A stretch of 64,000 nt of DNA from REEB95 sp963785735 (GCA_963785735.1 CAWAWJ010000001.1:2046001-2110000); one strand, 5' to 3'; counted from the stretch's first letter, positions 36,238 through 45,198 are shown. A program made the numbers and translations. Notes: a model not told the origin generated them from the sequence alone.

Positions 36238-37380
36238 TTAGGCTGCGCGTCTTATTATGGAACCAATCTTCAAAAGCGGCTCGAGTATATGAGCGGCAAG
36301 GTGCCGGACAACTGGAACGGCGACGCCGTCTCCTGTCAGGTGATATGCTTCATTATAATTTCCAGGCAAAATATAATCGTCCGGCAACCCCATGAGTCGG
36401 GCAGTCTCACGCGGCGAAATAAGTCGCGACCTAAGGGTTGCGCCCTCAATCACCATGATCGATTGTCGGCTGGAACCGCCCACCGGCGTTCGTAGGCAGC
36501 CCGCCATATCATCGAAACGAATTTCGGCGCGCTGCACCTTGCATTTCTTGTGATCAAATCGAGTGCGTTTATAAATTCCCCCAACCATCTTGCGCCCCGT
36601 CGCTATAGCGTGGCGCACTTTGTTCCGGTTAATTTCACTCATCATCGAAAGTAGTTTTTGCGTTTCGGCGGCTGTATGCCACTTGACGCCTTTCGGCTCA
36701 TCTTCGATTAGGTCAACAAAAACAACGTTAGATCGCGCTGGCGGCGGCATCGTCCACCAAACCCATTTCTTAGCAGTGGCAGCGTCTAGCTTGGCGTGAG
36801 CATCGACCAGCGCGCGCGGATGCCATTGAGGCGACGGCGCCGCTTGGCGCAATCCCGCCGGTAATTCAGCCGCGCCGTGAATGCCGATGATGAACAACCG
36901 AGGTCGGGATTGCGGTAGAAAAGCCGCCGCATCAACCACGACCGCGCCAAAGCGATAGCCCCGACTGGCAAGCGCAGCGCCTATCTGGGCGAAATCCTTG
37001 CCTTGATGCGAGGTGAGCGCGCCGCAAACATTTTCCAGAACCACGAGCGTCGGCGCTCGCCGATCTTTATCGAGTGATTCGATTAGTCGCCAAAAAGGCC
37101 AAAATGTTCCCGACCTGTCGCCTCTTAATCCAGCGCCAGCGCCGGCAAGCGACAAATCCTGACAAGGGAAAGAAGCCCAGGCTAAGTCTGCGGCTCCGGG
37201 AAGGTCCGCGGTCTTAACAACCGCGACATCGCGCAAGAGTAACGCATCATCTTTCCAATTTATTCTGTAGGCGGCCGCTTTTTTCTGATCAATCTCATTG
37301 GCGAACAGACACTGCCAATTCGGGCCAAGTCCGGCGCGAGCCATGCCGCCTCCGGCAAAGAACTCATAGAATGTCGGCAT
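36238..37380 (-). CDS. DNA (cytosine-5-)-methyltransferase
   Basis: A 380-residue C5 methyltransferase that transfers a methyl group from SAM to cytosine in a specific DNA site. Motif I is EFFAGGGMARAGL, motif IV has the catalytic Cys73 in FPCQDLSLAG, motif VI is LENV at 115-118, motif VIII QSRPRLFIIG, and motifs IX-X are ISPRETARLMGLPDDY and LTGDGVAVPVVRHLA. The target recognition region is about 185-290. It heads an operon with GIY-YIG, a 72-residue protein and Vsr. A possible -35, TTGACA at 37460-37465 on the minus strand, has no clear -10. Confidence 0.94.
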   Translation of the reverse strand: MPTFYEFFAGGGMARAGLGPNWQCLFANEIDQKKAAAYRINWKDDALLLRDVAVVKTADLPGAADLAWASFPCQDLSLAGAGAGLRGDRSGTFWPFWRLIESLDKDRRAPTLVVLENVCGALTSHQGKDFAQIGAALASRGYRFGAVVVDAAAFLPQSRPRLFIIGIHGAAELPAGLRQAAPSPQWHPRALVDAHAKLDAATAKKWVWWTMPPPARSNVVFVDLIEDEPKGVKWHTAAETQKLLSMMSEINRNKVRHAIATGRKMVGGIYKRTRFDHKKCKVQRAEIRFDDMAGCLRTPVGGSSRQSIMVIEGATLRSRLISPRETARLMGLPDDYILPGNYNEAYHLTGDGVAVPVVRHLAAHILEPLLKIGSIIRRAA

Positions 37381-37505
37381 GACCCAATCCCCCTATAAGT
37401 TCTAACTCTATGCTAAGCGACTTTCCAGGTGTTCATGTTTTGTACTAAGTCAAAAGATTTGTCAATGATTTCGAGGGCTGGGCTGTATACGTCGGTAAAT
37501 ACCCC

Positions 37506-39329
37506 CTACTCCACCGTCACGCTCTTGGCCAGGTTGCGCGGCTGGTCCACGTCGGTGCCCTTGGCGACCGCGACGTGATAGGCCAAGAGCTGCACCGGAA
37601 TGGCGTATAAGAGCGGCGCCACGAACGGATCGCAATCCGGAACCTCGATGCCGTAAGCCAACTGGCCGTTCAACCGGCCAAGGCCCTTCTTGTCCGAGAT
37701 CATCACCACCTTGCCGCCGCGCGCCAGCACCTCCTGCACGTTCGAGAGCGTCTTGTCGAAAAGATCGTCGGATGGGGCAATGACCACAATGGGCACGCTG
37801 TCATCAATAAGCGCGATCGGCCCGTGCTTCATCTCGCCCGCGGCATAGCCCTCGGCGTGGATGTAGGAGATTTCCTTGAGCTTCAACGCCCCTTCGAGCG
37901 CCAGCGGGTATGAGGTGCCGCGCCCCAAATAAATCACGTCGCGGGTTTCGGCCATGGCCTGGGCGATATGCTGGATGTTCTGGTCGTGGTTCAAAACCTC
38001 GGCCGCCCGCGCCGGCACTTCGGTCAACGCAACCGTCAATTCGCCCTCGCGCCTGGCCGAAATCTTCCCCCGCGCCCGCGCATGGGCGATCGCAAGACAG
38101 GCCAAAACCACCAGTTGCGTCGTGAAGGCTTTGGTGGATGCCACGCCGATCTCCGGCCCGGCATGGGTTTCGAACACGGCATGGGCCTCGCGCGCCATCG
38201 AGCTTTCCGGCTGGTTGACGATGGCCAGCACATGCTGCTTCTGCTTCTTGGCGTAACGCAACGCGGCCAGCGTGTCGGCGGTCTCGCCCGATTGCGAGAT
38301 GAAAAGGGCCAGGCCCCCTTGCGGCATGTCGGCCGCGCGGTAGCGGAACTCCGAGGCGATGTCCACTTCCACCGCCACCCGCGCCAGTTTCTCGAGCCAG
38401 TATTTGGCGATCAATCCGGCGTTGAACGAGGTGCCGCAGGCGATGATGGTGACGCGGTCGATCTTGGCGAGGTCGAATGGCAAGGCCGGCATGTGCACCG
38501 CGCGCGTCGCAGGGTTGATGAGCGAGCGCAGCGTGTCGCCGATCACCGCCGGCTGCTCGAATATCTCCTTCTTCATGAAATGCGGATAATCGCCCTTGCC
38601 GATGAGCGCGCCCGAGAGCGCGGTTTTCTTGATCGGCCGTTCCACGTCCTTGCCGTCGCTGTCGTATATGCTGGCGCCGTTGCCGGTCACCACCGCCCAA
38701 TCGCCCTCTTCGAGATAAACCAGGTTCGAGGTGAGCGGCGCCAGCGCGAGCGCGTCCGAGCCCACATACATCTCGCCCTCGCCATAGCCTATGGCGAGCG
38801 GGCTGCCGCGCCGGGCGCAGATCAAAAGGTTCGGCTCGCCCGCGAACAGCATCGCCAGCGCGAAGGCGCCGTGAAGCTTGCCGAGCGCCTTTTGCACCGC
38901 CTCGCGCGGGCGTTGGCCTTCGGCGAGATACCGCGTCAGCAGCAGCGCCACCGCCTCGGTGTCGGTCTGGGTCTCGAATTTGTAACCGGCCTTGCCCAGC
39001 TCGGCCTTCAGTTCCTGGTAATTCTCGATGATGCCGTTATGCACCACGGCCACGCGGTCGGTTGCGATGGGGTGGGCGTTCACCTCGTTGGGCGCGCCAT
39101 GGGTGGCCCAGCGCGTATGGCCGATGCCGATAGTGCCGTGCAACGGTTCTTTTTCCAGGCGCTTCGCCAGCTTTTCGAGCTTGCCCTCGGCGCGGCGGCG
39201 TTCGATCTTGCCGTCGATCAGCGTGGCGATGCCGGCCGAATCGTATCCCCGGTATTCGAGCCGCTTCAGCCCTTCGAGCAAAAGCGGCGCCGCCTCGCCC
39301 CGCCCGATGATGCCGACAATGCCGCACAT
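37506..39329 (-). CDS. glmS: Glucosamine-6-phosphate synthase (isomerizing)
   Basis: GlmS turns fructose 6-phosphate and glutamine into glucosamine 6-phosphate, first step of UDP-GlcNAc synthesis. The 607-residue protein starts MCGIVGIIGRGEAAPLLLEG with the N-terminal Cys nucleophile, followed by the amidotransferase domain and two SIS sugar-isomerase domains (ISQSGETADTLAALRYAKK; GRGTSYPLALEGALKLKEIS). The C-terminus ends LAKSVTVE as usual. No ribozyme-like leader was evident. It lies downstream of glmU with about 220 bases of repeats in between. Confidence 0.97.
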   Translation of the reverse strand: MCGIVGIIGRGEAAPLLLEGLKRLEYRGYDSAGIATLIDGKIERRRAEGKLEKLAKRLEKEPLHGTIGIGHTRWATHGAPNEVNAHPIATDRVAVVHNGIIENYQELKAELGKAGYKFETQTDTEAVALLLTRYLAEGQRPREAVQKALGKLHGAFALAMLFAGEPNLLICARRGSPLAIGYGEGEMYVGSDALALAPLTSNLVYLEEGDWAVVTGNGASIYDSDGKDVERPIKKTALSGALIGKGDYPHFMKKEIFEQPAVIGDTLRSLINPATRAVHMPALPFDLAKIDRVTIIACGTSFNAGLIAKYWLEKLARVAVEVDIASEFRYRAADMPQGGLALFISQSGETADTLAALRYAKKQKQHVLAIVNQPESSMAREAHAVFETHAGPEIGVASTKAFTTQLVVLACLAIAHARARGKISARREGELTVALTEVPARAAEVLNHDQNIQHIAQAMAETRDVIYLGRGTSYPLALEGALKLKEISYIHAEGYAAGEMKHGPIALIDDSVPIVVIAPSDDLFDKTLSNVQEVLARGGKVVMISDKKGLGRLNGQLAYGIEVPDCDPFVAPLLYAIPVQLLAYHVAVAKGTDVDQPRNLAKSVTVE

Positions 39330-39405
39330 CAGCGCGTCCCGATCATACCGTCACCCCCGGGGAAGCGGGGGGCCAGGGGCAGGCGCTGCATGAATGTCCT
39401 GCGTG

Positions 39406-39537
39406 CTTCGACAGGCTCAGCATGAGGGACATCGCGGATGGCATGACGAACAAACTCACCTCGTCCTGAGCCTGTCGAAGGACAAGCGACAAAAGCCGCC
39501 GAACAAACTCACCTCGTCCTGAGCCTGTCGAAGGACA
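39406..39537. repeat. Palindromic repeats between glmU and glmS
   Basis: Three copies of the CCTGAGCCTGTCGAAGG unit lie in the 220-base gap: one inverted (39406-39420) and two direct within a 37-base repeat, 39448-39484 and 39501-39537, both beginning GAACAAACTCACCTCGTCC. The inverted and direct copies can pair to form large hairpins. The same unit is inside the repeat at 33997-34013. Such units are common in several alphaproteobacterial genomes. Confidence 0.85.
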
Positions 39538-39551
39538 TAAAGCCGCCCCGC

Positions 39552-40982
39552 TCATCGCCGGCCCTTGGTCTTTTTCTTGGGAGCCGTTTTCTTCTTGGGC
39601 GCGGATTTCTTGGTGAATTTCTTTTTCGGTTTGGCTTTTGCCGCGATTTCGGCCTTGCGTTGCGCGCGCCATTTCTTGGCCGCGCCGGGCTTGGTCTCCT
39701 GCCGGCCCCGGCCCAGCGCCAGCGCGTCGGGGGCCACGTTCTTGGTGATGACGCTGCCCGCGGCGATCATCGCGCCGGACCCGATGGTCAAGGGAGCCAC
39801 CAGGGACGCGTTGGTGCCGACGAACACGTTCTTGCCGATGGTGGTGCGGAATTTCTCGATGCCGTCGTAATTGCAGGTGATGGATCCGGCGCCGATATTG
39901 CTCCCCTCGCCCACCGAGGCGTCGCCCAAATAAGCGAGGTGATTGGCTTTGACGCCCTTGGCAAGCCGCGCATTCTTCACCTCGACGAAATTGCCGATAT
40001 GCACATCCTCGGAAAGCGCGGCACCCGGGCGCAGGCGCGCAAAGGGGCCGATGACGGCGCGGTCGCCGATGGTCGCGCCCGCGATGTGGCAGAAGGCCGG
40101 GATGGTCACGCCCGCGCCCACCTTCACCCCCGGCCCGAACACGACAAACGGCCCCACCACCGTGTCGGGGCCGATGCGGGTATCGGCGCTCAGATAGACC
40201 GTGTCGGGCGAAACCAGCGTCACCCCCGCCGCCATCGCTTGCGCGCGCAGGCGCTTTTGCATATGGGCCTCGGCCGCGGCCAATTCGCCCGGGCTGTTGA
40301 CGCCGAGCAATTCGTCGGACGGGCCTTCGGCGGCGCGGCAGATAAGCCCCCGGCTCCTGGCGAGCGCCACGATGTCGGTCAAATAATACTCGCCCTTGGC
40401 GTTGGCGTTGCCGAGCCCGGCGACCAGATCGAAGAGCGCGGGCGCGTCGGCCAGCATGACGCCCGAATTGCACAGCGTGATGGCGCGTTCGGCCTCGGTG
40501 GCATCCGCCGCCTCGACGATGCGGTCGAGCGAGCCGTCCGGCGCCAGCAGCAGCCTGCCATAAGGGCCGCCGCGGTTGAGCCTCATGCCCAGAACCACCA
40601 GCGCGGCTTCGGGATGGCGGCGGCGTTCGTTCAACAGGATCGTGAGCGTCTCGCGCGTGACCAAAGGCGCGTCGCCATAGACCACCAGCACGTCGCCCTT
40701 GAAGTTTCCGAGCTGCTTTTTCGCCGCCGCCACCGCGTCGCCGGTGCCGCGCTGCCTTGTCTGCACCGCGATCTCGGCCGGGGAAACGGCTTGCGCCACG
40801 TCGTCCATGCCCGGCGCCACCACCACCACCACGCGGGCGGGTTTGAGCTGCGCCACCGCCGCCAGCACATGCGCCACCATCGGCCGGCTGGCCACTTGGT
40901 GTAGCACCTTGGGCCGGGCGGATTTCATGCGGGTGCCCTTGCCGGCGGCAAGGACCAGGGCTGCGATGGGAGCGGTTGGCAT
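39552..40982 (-). CDS. glmU: Bifunctional UDP-GlcNAc pyrophosphorylase / GlcN-1-P acetyltransferase
   Basis: GlmU acetylates glucosamine 1-phosphate and adds UMP to give UDP-GlcNAc. The 476-residue protein has the N-terminal uridyltransferase with LAAGKGTRMKSARPKVLHQVA and VYGDAPLV, then the left-handed beta-helix acetyltransferase with VEVKNARLAKGVKANHLAYLGD and IGAGSITCNYDGIEK. The last 30 residues are almost all Lys, Pro, Ala, Thr and Arg, an unusual basic tail that most GlmU lack. With glmS it covers two of three steps of the pathway. Confidence 0.96.
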   Translation of the reverse strand: MPTAPIAALVLAAGKGTRMKSARPKVLHQVASRPMVAHVLAAVAQLKPARVVVVVAPGMDDVAQAVSPAEIAVQTRQRGTGDAVAAAKKQLGNFKGDVLVVYGDAPLVTRETLTILLNERRRHPEAALVVLGMRLNRGGPYGRLLLAPDGSLDRIVEAADATEAERAITLCNSGVMLADAPALFDLVAGLGNANAKGEYYLTDIVALARSRGLICRAAEGPSDELLGVNSPGELAAAEAHMQKRLRAQAMAAGVTLVSPDTVYLSADTRIGPDTVVGPFVVFGPGVKVGAGVTIPAFCHIAGATIGDRAVIGPFARLRPGAALSEDVHIGNFVEVKNARLAKGVKANHLAYLGDASVGEGSNIGAGSITCNYDGIEKFRTTIGKNVFVGTNASLVAPLTIGSGAMIAAGSVITKNVAPDALALGRGRQETKPGAAKKWRAQRKAEIAAKAKPKKKFTKKSAPKKKTAPKKKTKGRR

Positions 40983-41120
40983 GGGTCTGGATTATCGGGG
41001 CGCGGTTCGGGGGGCTAAACTCTCACGGCATCATGCTTAAGGCCAATTCACAAATCGTGAACGACTATAGCATAGCGAAGATCCGCCTCCTTGGCCCGCT
41101 TCCTCGACGGGGGCCGTTCC

Positions 41121-41150
41121 TTGACAGAGCCTTCGCGCACGGCCTAAATC
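41121..41150 (+). promoter_or_regulatory. Promoter of tRNA-Val
   Basis: TTGACA at 41121-41126 and TAAATC at 41145-41150 (spacing 18; CTAAAT with 17 is equivalent) lie just ahead of the tRNA gene. Transcription would begin near 41157, five bases before the mature tRNA 5' end. It may also drive groES downstream. Confidence 0.65.
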
Positions 41151-41161
41151 CAGCCTCTTAC

Positions 41162-41236
41162 GGGCGCTTAGCTCAGCGGGAGAGCACACCCTTCACACGG
41201 GTGGGGTCGCAGGTTCAATCCCTGCAGCGCCCACCA
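41162..41236 (+). tRNA. tRNA-Val (anticodon CAC)
   Basis: A complete 75-base tRNA including encoded CCA. The acceptor stem GGGCGCT pairs with AGCGCCC; the anticodon stem CACCC/GGGTG holds the loop TTCACAC, giving anticodon CAC for valine GTG codons; the T arm has GGTTCAATCC. It is transcribed toward groES, whose ATG is 74 bases beyond the CCA. Confidence 0.97.
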
Positions 41237-41309
41237 TTCACTCAAGCCGGCTTGAAGAGACCCTCAACCGGCCTGCAACCGGCCCTCAAGCGAGCCTCAG
41301 GAGAAACGC

Positions 41310-41618
41310 ATGAAATTCCGTCCCTTGCATGACCGCGTGCTGGTGCGGCGCCTGGCGGAGGAAACCCGCAGCCCCGGCGGCATCATCATCCCCGACACCG
41401 CCCAGGAAAAGCCCATGGAGGGCGAGATCGTCGCATCCGGGCCGGGCGCGCGTGGCGATGACGGCAAGCTCCACCCGCTCGACGTCAAGCCGGGCGACCG
41501 GGTGCTGTTCGGCAAGTGGTCCGGCACCGAGGTCAAGATCGACGGCGAGGAGCTGATGATCATGAAGGAAAGCGACATCATGGGCGTGATCGGCGCCAAG
41601 CCCGCGAAGAAGAAATAA
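41310..41618 (+). CDS. groES: Co-chaperonin GroES, not followed by groEL
   Basis: A 102-residue GroES, the lid of the GroEL folding chamber. FRPLHDRVLVRRLAEE opens the protein, the mobile loop ETRSPGGIIIPDTAQEKPMEGEI is intact, and KVGD-type positions appear as VKPGDRVLFGKW; the end has extra lysines (AKPAKKK). AGGAG precedes the ATG by 6 bases. The next gene is convergent 4 bases away, so no groEL follows, and no CIRCE heat-shock repeat is seen upstream. It is probably a second groES copy. Confidence 0.93.
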   Translation: MKFRPLHDRVLVRRLAEETRSPGGIIIPDTAQEKPMEGEIVASGPGARGDDGKLHPLDVKPGDRVLFGKWSGTEVKIDGEELMIMKESDIMGVIGAKPAKKK

Positions 41619-41622
41619 GCCT

Positions 41623-42270
41623 TTATTTCTCGGCGTCCGGCTGATTTTCCGGCCGCGCGCGCTCGAACGCCGCGAGCTTCATGCAATTCTCGAACACGCG
41701 GCCAATCACCGGATAAGGCTTCAAATCGAAGCTCGGATAGCGTTTGGCGTTGAACATCTGCGGCACCAGGCAGATATCGGCCAGGCCGGGATTGTCGCCG
41801 TGGCAGAATTTTCCGCTGCGCTTGTCCTGGGCCAGCATCGGCTCGATCGCCTCGAAACCAAGCCTGATCCAATGATTGAACCATTCCTCGACCGCCTTTT
41901 CGTCATGTCCCAGCGGATTCGCCAGATAGCGCAGCACGCGCAGATTATCCAAGGGATGGATATCGCAGGCGATGATCTGGGATATCGCGCGCACCCGCGC
42001 CCGGTCGGCGGCATTTTTGGGCAGCAACGGGGGTTGAGGATGGGTCTCGTCGAGATATTCGATGATGGCCAGCGACTGGATCAACTCTATCCCATCCACC
42101 TCGAACAACGGCACCAGCCCCTGAGGGTTCCGCACCAGGTATTGGGGCGCGCGCTGCTCGTTCTTGCGCAAATGGACGAAGACCTGCTCATAGGCCAGGC
42201 CCTTGAGATTGAGCGCGATGCGCGCGCGGAACGCCGCCGAGGAGCGGAAATAGCCGTGAAGCTTCAGCAT
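41623..42270 (-). CDS. maiA: Maleylacetoacetate isomerase / zeta-class GST
   Basis: A 215-residue zeta-class glutathione transferase. LHGYFRSSAAFRARIALNLKGL carries the Ser-Ser catalytic motif; NPQGLVPLFEVDG and IQSLAIIEYLDETHP form the glutathione site; GDNPGLADICLVPQMFNA is the C-terminal signature. It isomerises maleylacetoacetate to fumarylacetoacetate in tyrosine breakdown. The other genes of that pathway are not in the window. It is convergent with groES. Confidence 0.88.
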   Translation of the reverse strand: MLKLHGYFRSSAAFRARIALNLKGLAYEQVFVHLRKNEQRAPQYLVRNPQGLVPLFEVDGIELIQSLAIIEYLDETHPQPPLLPKNAADRARVRAISQIIACDIHPLDNLRVLRYLANPLGHDEKAVEEWFNHWIRLGFEAIEPMLAQDKRSGKFCHGDNPGLADICLVPQMFNAKRYPSFDLKPYPVIGRVFENCMKLAAFERARPENQPDAEK

Positions 42271-42285
42271 CGCGTCCCCACCGGA

Positions 42286-42807
42286 TTAATTCGAGCGGCG
42301 CGCATTGAGGACGAAAAACAGAATCATGTCCCACGCGTTGCGGATGCCGACGGCCAGAAGCAGGACCAGCGCCGCCGCCAGAATCTCGAGTCCGGCCGGC
42401 TTGCCCAACAGCGCCAAAAGCCCCGCCACGGCGATGGCGGCATAGCCGAGAACGGGGAGTGCTGCATACCAAATTCGGTCTTCGGCATCAATCTCCCGGC
42501 GCCGTTTGACGTTGAGGCCGATCTCGCAGGAATAAATCAGGCCGATCAACCCGCCGAGGCCGAACACCACGCCGAACGAAACCCGTTCCAGCGTCGGCAC
42601 CACCGTCAGCGCGCAGGCGAACATCACCGTCGCCAGGTGAATCACGGTTGGCGTCAGAAAAACGCGGGTCGCGGCGGCGTGTTTCTTGGTGAGAAAGCCG
42701 GAGCCGATCGAAGCCACCACGAACATGGCGCCGAGGAGCCCCGCGGAGGCCGCGCCGATCGCGATAAAGAACTCGTGCCAGTCATGGAGCGCGTCGAGCG
42801 ACGACAT
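42286..42807 (-). CDS. Hypothetical integral membrane protein
   Basis: A 173-residue protein with about five membrane helices, beginning MSSLDALHDWHEFFIAIG, then ASAGLLGAMFVVASIGSGF, and separated by short charged loops such as LNVKRRREIDAEDR. The ATG at 42807 is chosen because the family-like HDWHEFF start follows it; the frame extends to 42873. The function is unknown. It lies 15 bases above maiA on the same strand and is divergent from the MarR gene. Confidence 0.7.
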   Translation of the reverse strand: MSSLDALHDWHEFFIAIGAASAGLLGAMFVVASIGSGFLTKKHAAATRVFLTPTVIHLATVMFACALTVVPTLERVSFGVVFGLGGLIGLIYSCEIGLNVKRRREIDAEDRIWYAALPVLGYAAIAVAGLLALLGKPAGLEILAAALVLLLAVGIRNAWDMILFFVLNARRSN

Positions 42808-42918
42808 CGGCGATAAACCCCTCCCCAGGCCGATCCTCTCCAAGATCGCGAGAGCGCACAATAGCCGCTTCATACCGTCGGGCTTGACGAGTCATCCGCG
42901 ATAGCGCATTGGTTAACA

Positions 42919-43410
42919 ATGAAACCAATTGCCAAACAGGCTAGCGAAGAAGCGGGTTTCGCCATCGAACGTTTCCTGCCCTTCCGGCTTTCGGTCCTGA
43001 GCAATCGCCTGACGCGCGCCGTGGCCCGCGTCTATACGCGACGCTTCCGCTTGTCGGCGCCGGAATGGCGCACTATGGCGGTGCTCGGCCGCTACGGCGC
43101 GATGAGCGCCAACAGCGTCGTCGACCGCACCGCGATGGACAAGGTGCGGGTAAGCCGGGCGGTGGCGCGCCTGACCACGGCGGGTCACATCACCCGCCGC
43201 ACCGATCCCGGCGACCGCCGCCGCGCCATTCTCGATCTGACGCCGCAAGGCACCGGCATCTATCAGCAGATCGTGCCGCTGGTGCGCGCGGTCGAGGACG
43301 ACATCATGCAGACCCTGAGCGCGGATGAGCGCCACGCGCTCGACCGCGTCTTCACCAAGCTCGAAGCGCGCGGCGCCGCGCTGCCGCAAGCCGATACCGC
43401 GGAATACTGA
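42919..43410 (+). CDS. MarR family transcriptional regulator
   Basis: A 163-residue winged helix-turn-helix regulator. The DNA-binding region includes LSAPEWRTMAVLGRYGAMSANSVVDRTAMDKVRVSRAVARLTTAGHITRRTDPGDRRR in its middle: recognition helix then wing, with the D-x-R-R-R tip. Terminal helices form the dimer. Its neighbours, a membrane protein and a glycosyltransferase on the opposite strand, may be targets but nothing proves it. No ligand can be inferred. Confidence 0.9.
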   Translation: MKPIAKQASEEAGFAIERFLPFRLSVLSNRLTRAVARVYTRRFRLSAPEWRTMAVLGRYGAMSANSVVDRTAMDKVRVSRAVARLTTAGHITRRTDPGDRRRAILDLTPQGTGIYQQIVPLVRAVEDDIMQTLSADERHALDRVFTKLEARGAALPQADTAEY

Positions 43411-43418
43411 GCCCGGCT

Positions 43419-45099
43419 TTACCGGATCTGTCCCTGGAACCTGCCGCCGATGATCGGCATGTCGATGCCGAGATCGCTTTTCCGGGATTCAACCGGATAG
43501 GTCGGGCGGTAGACGGTGAAGGACTTGTCGCTGCCTCCCATGGTGCCGCCGATGGTGAAATGCTGGACCGCGGCGAAATCGGGTTTCGCCAGGACATCCT
43601 CGAAACGCCGCATCTCGGCCAGATCGACCCAGAAACCGTCTTGCGCCACGACCATAGAAACGCCGAGATCGCGGATCAGGCGCGCGATTTCGTCCTCGCT
43701 ATAGCCGTTCTCGCCGACGCCGCGGCGGCGCTCGACCGTGACGCGCAGCAGCAATTTATCCGCCCGCAGGGTCGTGATGTCGCGCCGGTCCTGGCGCGCA
43801 CGCAGATCGAAAATGAAATTGCCGTCGCGATAGCCGGAGAACAGCACCACGGCATTGGGCGGCGCATGCCCAGCGACATAATCGGCGATTTCCCCGTAGC
43901 CCGTCACCACCGGCACCGGGCATTCAACGACGCTCCAGGCCAGCATGCAAACGCCGAGGAGACAGGCGGCCAGGCCCGCGGTCCGACGCGGCAACAAGCG
44001 GTCGAGCGCAGATGCTGCAAGAATGGCGAAAGGCGGCATCACGGTCAGGATGTGCCGCGGCTCGCGCACCGCGATGACGGAGAAGAAGGCATATCCCAAC
44101 GCGATCCAGCCGAGCAGCAGCCAAACGGGCCAATTGCCTGAACCAGGAGATTTAAACGCGGCAATCCTGCCCGCGAGCAGCAACCCCGCCCCCGCGAGCG
44201 CCAGCGCCAGGACCGGCCAGCCGAGAATCTGCGGCAGCAGATCGGGATAGAATTGCCAGGCCGCGAGAACTCCAGCGCGGCAACTCGCCGGCGAGATCGT
44301 CGACGGATTGGAAGTTCGCCGTGCCGAATTTGAGCGCGAGCCAGATCGCCGGCAAGGCGCCAATGCCAGCCGCCAATCCCGTCCACAACACGCGCTTGTC
44401 ACGCAGGATCGATGCGCCTCGGGCGGCAACGAACGTCAGCACCAGCACGGGGGCAATGAAGACCACGTTGTATTTGGTGTAGAGCGATCCCAGCAGCAGC
44501 GTCGCGCCGAAAGCGAGATCGCTGCCGCGTCCGGCCCGCATGAATTTGGCGCAAGCCCAAACACCCCAGACCAGAAACGCCATGGCCGGAATGTCGAGCA
44601 TCACCTGCCGTCCCCACAACGCGATCTCGGGCGCGCCCATCAGCATCAGCGCGGCGCCGAGCGATGTCGCGCGCGGCAACCACAGCCGCGCGAGACGGTA
44701 AACACCCAAACCCAGGAACGCGTAGAACGCCGCCACAGTCGCCTGGGCGGCGAAAGCGCTCACGCCGAAGACGGCATAGAACGCGGCCTCGAAAAAATAG
44801 AACAGCGGCGGATAGAACAGAATCGAGAGCGCGGGATATTGAAGATAGTAATTCTCCGCCCATTCGACCGGATGCCGCCAGGGCAGCGATGCTATGAAAT
44901 CCTTCACGAAGGCGCCGTTCAGGGCGTGGCGCGGCGCGTCGCTCCATGAAAAATCGCCATCGGAAGGCGATGTCGCGAGCAGGATTGCCGATGCCGCGAG
45001 CAGGACGGCATAGGGCGCCCAGCGCCGGGCGAGGCGCATTAGCGCGGCCTGGCGCGCGGCGCGCATCCAACCGGCATCAATCGCAGAGGGTGAAACCAT
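43419..45099 (-). CDS. Glycosyltransferase family 39-like membrane protein (one frameshift)
   Basis: A polytopic membrane protein of the ArnT/protein-mannosyltransferase type, which moves sugars from lipid carriers. The N-terminal part has the first helix then the acidic periplasmic loop SPSDGDFSWSDAPRHALNGAF and further helices. An extra base at 44268-44269 shifts the frame between ELPRWS and LAAWQFYPDLLPQILG; the second part has three or four more helices and a soluble C-terminal domain. Removing the base gives 559 residues. The acceptor substrate is unknown. It is convergent with the MarR gene. Confidence 0.8.
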
Positions 45100-45170
45100 G
45101 TCCCGCCTACCGTCCAAGGCGGTAGAGCCTAGGCAATCCAGGTTAACATCGGTGAAACGGGCGGCCGCGC

Positions 45171-45198
45171 TTGCGGGGGGGGCCTCCCATGCTATAAC
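45171..45198 (+). promoter_or_regulatory. Probable promoter of aroQ-accB-accC
   Basis: A TATAAC -10 at 45193-45198 lies 16 bases after TTGCGG at 45171-45176, 37 bases before the TTG start of aroQ. It sits in the 135-base divergent gap between the glycosyltransferase gene and aroQ. The -10 is good and the -35 moderate. Confidence 0.5.

Noticed and set aside
37381..37505. A clear promoter for the methyltransferase operon
   Set aside because: A TTGACA is present on the minus strand but no convincing -10 lies at the right distance.
41237..41309. CIRCE heat-shock element upstream of groES
   Set aside because: No TTAGCACTC / GAGTGCTAA inverted repeat is present.
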